Part shown: positions 5,598 through 5,927 of the stretch, piece after piece
Layout of the letters: each line of letters opens with the position of its first letter
Numbering within the stretch: position 1 is the first letter of the stretch
Source of the DNA: Methanobacteriota archaeon
Lineage (GTDB): Archaea; Thermoplasmatota; Poseidoniia; MGIII; CG-Epi1
Direction of reading: 5' to 3'
Assembly: GCA_003193815.1 (NCBI GenBank)
Contig: PSPB01000085.1
Coordinates: 1-5,927, forward strand
DNA length: 5,927 bases
Made by a program: the position numbers and the translations under genes
The notes under the pieces: model-generated
Database searches by the model: none
The model's input: only the letters and a program-made list of their open reading frames with translations
Told to the model about the DNA's origin: nothing

Positions 5598-5927
5598 GCG
5601 CCCCTATGGACGGCATAAAGAGTCTTTTTGCCCCGCCTGCGTGGGGCGCTCCTTGTTCCCGTTCCCGGAGCTCCGCAAGGGGCAGGATGCGATGCTGGAT
5701 GACTGCCGCACGGCGTTCGCTGCCGGCGAGCACCTGCTGGCGCACGCACCCACCGGGCTGGGGAAGACTGCAGCGGCGCTGACCGCCGCGGTCGAGGTGG
5801 CACGCGAACGGGGGCTGCTGGTGGTGGCGCTGACGTCACGGCAGACACAGCACGCGATTTTCGTCGAGACCTTAAAGCGGATTCACGAGCGGCATCCGCT
5901 GAAAATCGTCGATGTGATTTCCAAGCA
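5584..5927 (+). CDS. XPD/Rad3-type superfamily 2 DNA helicase, N-terminal fragment (runs off right edge)
   Basis: This open frame has no stop before the window ends, leaving 114 codons visible. LFPFPELRKGQDAMLDD (around 24-40) is the Q-motif-like entry of XPD/Rad3/DinG helicases, with Gln34 as the adenine-contacting residue. Motif I follows as HAPTGLGKTAA with Lys61, and motif Ia is in LVVALTSRQTQHAIF. Family members are 5'-3' DNA helicases with an Fe-S cluster, active in repair; the cluster cysteines would lie beyond the window. A CPAC pair (Cys16, Cys19) near the N-terminus resembles half of a zinc knuckle. The ATG at 5584 has GGGAG 5 nt upstream; an ATG at 5596 is the alternative. An in-frame TAG at 5548 limits extension upstream. 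The start overlaps the divergent RidA gene by 14 nt (2 nt for the shorter start). XPD-like versus DinG-like cannot be settled from this fragment. Confidence 0.88.
   Translation, partial: MISFMRPYGRHKESFCPACVGRSLFPFPELRKGQDAMLDDCRTAFAAGEHLLAHAPTGLGKTAAALTAAVEVARERGLLVVALTSRQTQHAIFVETLKRIHERHPLKIVDVISK
5613..5620 (-). promoter_or_regulatory. Possible archaeal promoter of the RidA-permease unit
   Basis: Read on the minus strand, CTTTATGC lies in a small A/T-rich patch (5615-5628) upstream of the RidA ATG, preceded by a run of five A (5624-5628). Its centre is only about 20 nt from the ATG, slightly close for a -26 TATA box even with a leaderless transcript; the A run about 29 nt upstream is a better-spaced alternative. 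It lies within the start of the divergent helicase gene. The evidence is weak. Confidence 0.28.

Noticed and set aside
4923..5618. A 231-codon plus-strand open frame over the permease and RidA genes
   Set aside because: It is Arg/Gln/His-rich with no domain character and is fully antisense to two recognisable genes on the minus strand.

Overview
The window reads as a piece of an archaeal chromosome, most likely a euryarchaeote and possibly a Thermoplasmatota-type lineage (lineage is inference only). The pointers are a cluster of KaiC-like RecA-fold ATPases of the kind expanded in archaea, an XPD/Rad3-type helicase at the right edge, a TATA-box-like element rather than a bacterial -35/-10 pair, tightly packed or overlapping genes, and GTG starts. 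Base composition is moderately GC-rich throughout. I saw no RNA gene, CRISPR array, insertion sequence or replication origin, and no stretch above 300 bases lacks a gene.

Layout from left to right. (1) Positions 3-1500 (+) hold the 3' part of an OPT-family oligopeptide transporter. Its reading frame is broken once, at a GGGG run at 506-509. (2) A TATA-like element at 1506-1512 precedes a compact four-gene unit at 1544-4095 (+). It encodes an unrecognised acidic 141-aa protein, an apparently intact single-domain KaiC-like ATPase, a KaiC-like or DUF835-like protein without a P-loop, and a second KaiC-like ATPase whose Walker A Thr/Ser is replaced by Glu. The junctions are 2 nt apart, 4 nt overlapping and 8 nt overlapping. 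(3) A 59-aa two-helix membrane protein follows at 4157-4336 (+). (4) A convergent two-gene minus-strand unit reads from 5597 down to 4347: a RidA-type deaminase, then a ten-helix EamA/DMT permease starting on the base after the RidA stop. (5) Divergent from RidA, and overlapping its start, an XPD/Rad3-type helicase begins near 5584 (+) and runs off the right edge.

The most interesting part is the 1544-4095 unit. Three RecA-fold paralogues with graded loss of the ATP-binding signature, plus one unrecognised acidic protein, appear to be co-transcribed and translationally coupled. The sequence suggests a heteromeric signalling or switch module in which one subunit hydrolyses ATP and the others are regulatory or structural. 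No receptor, kinase or output gene lies inside the window, so its input and output are unknown. The remaining genes look like ordinary transport, metabolite-repair and DNA-repair functions.
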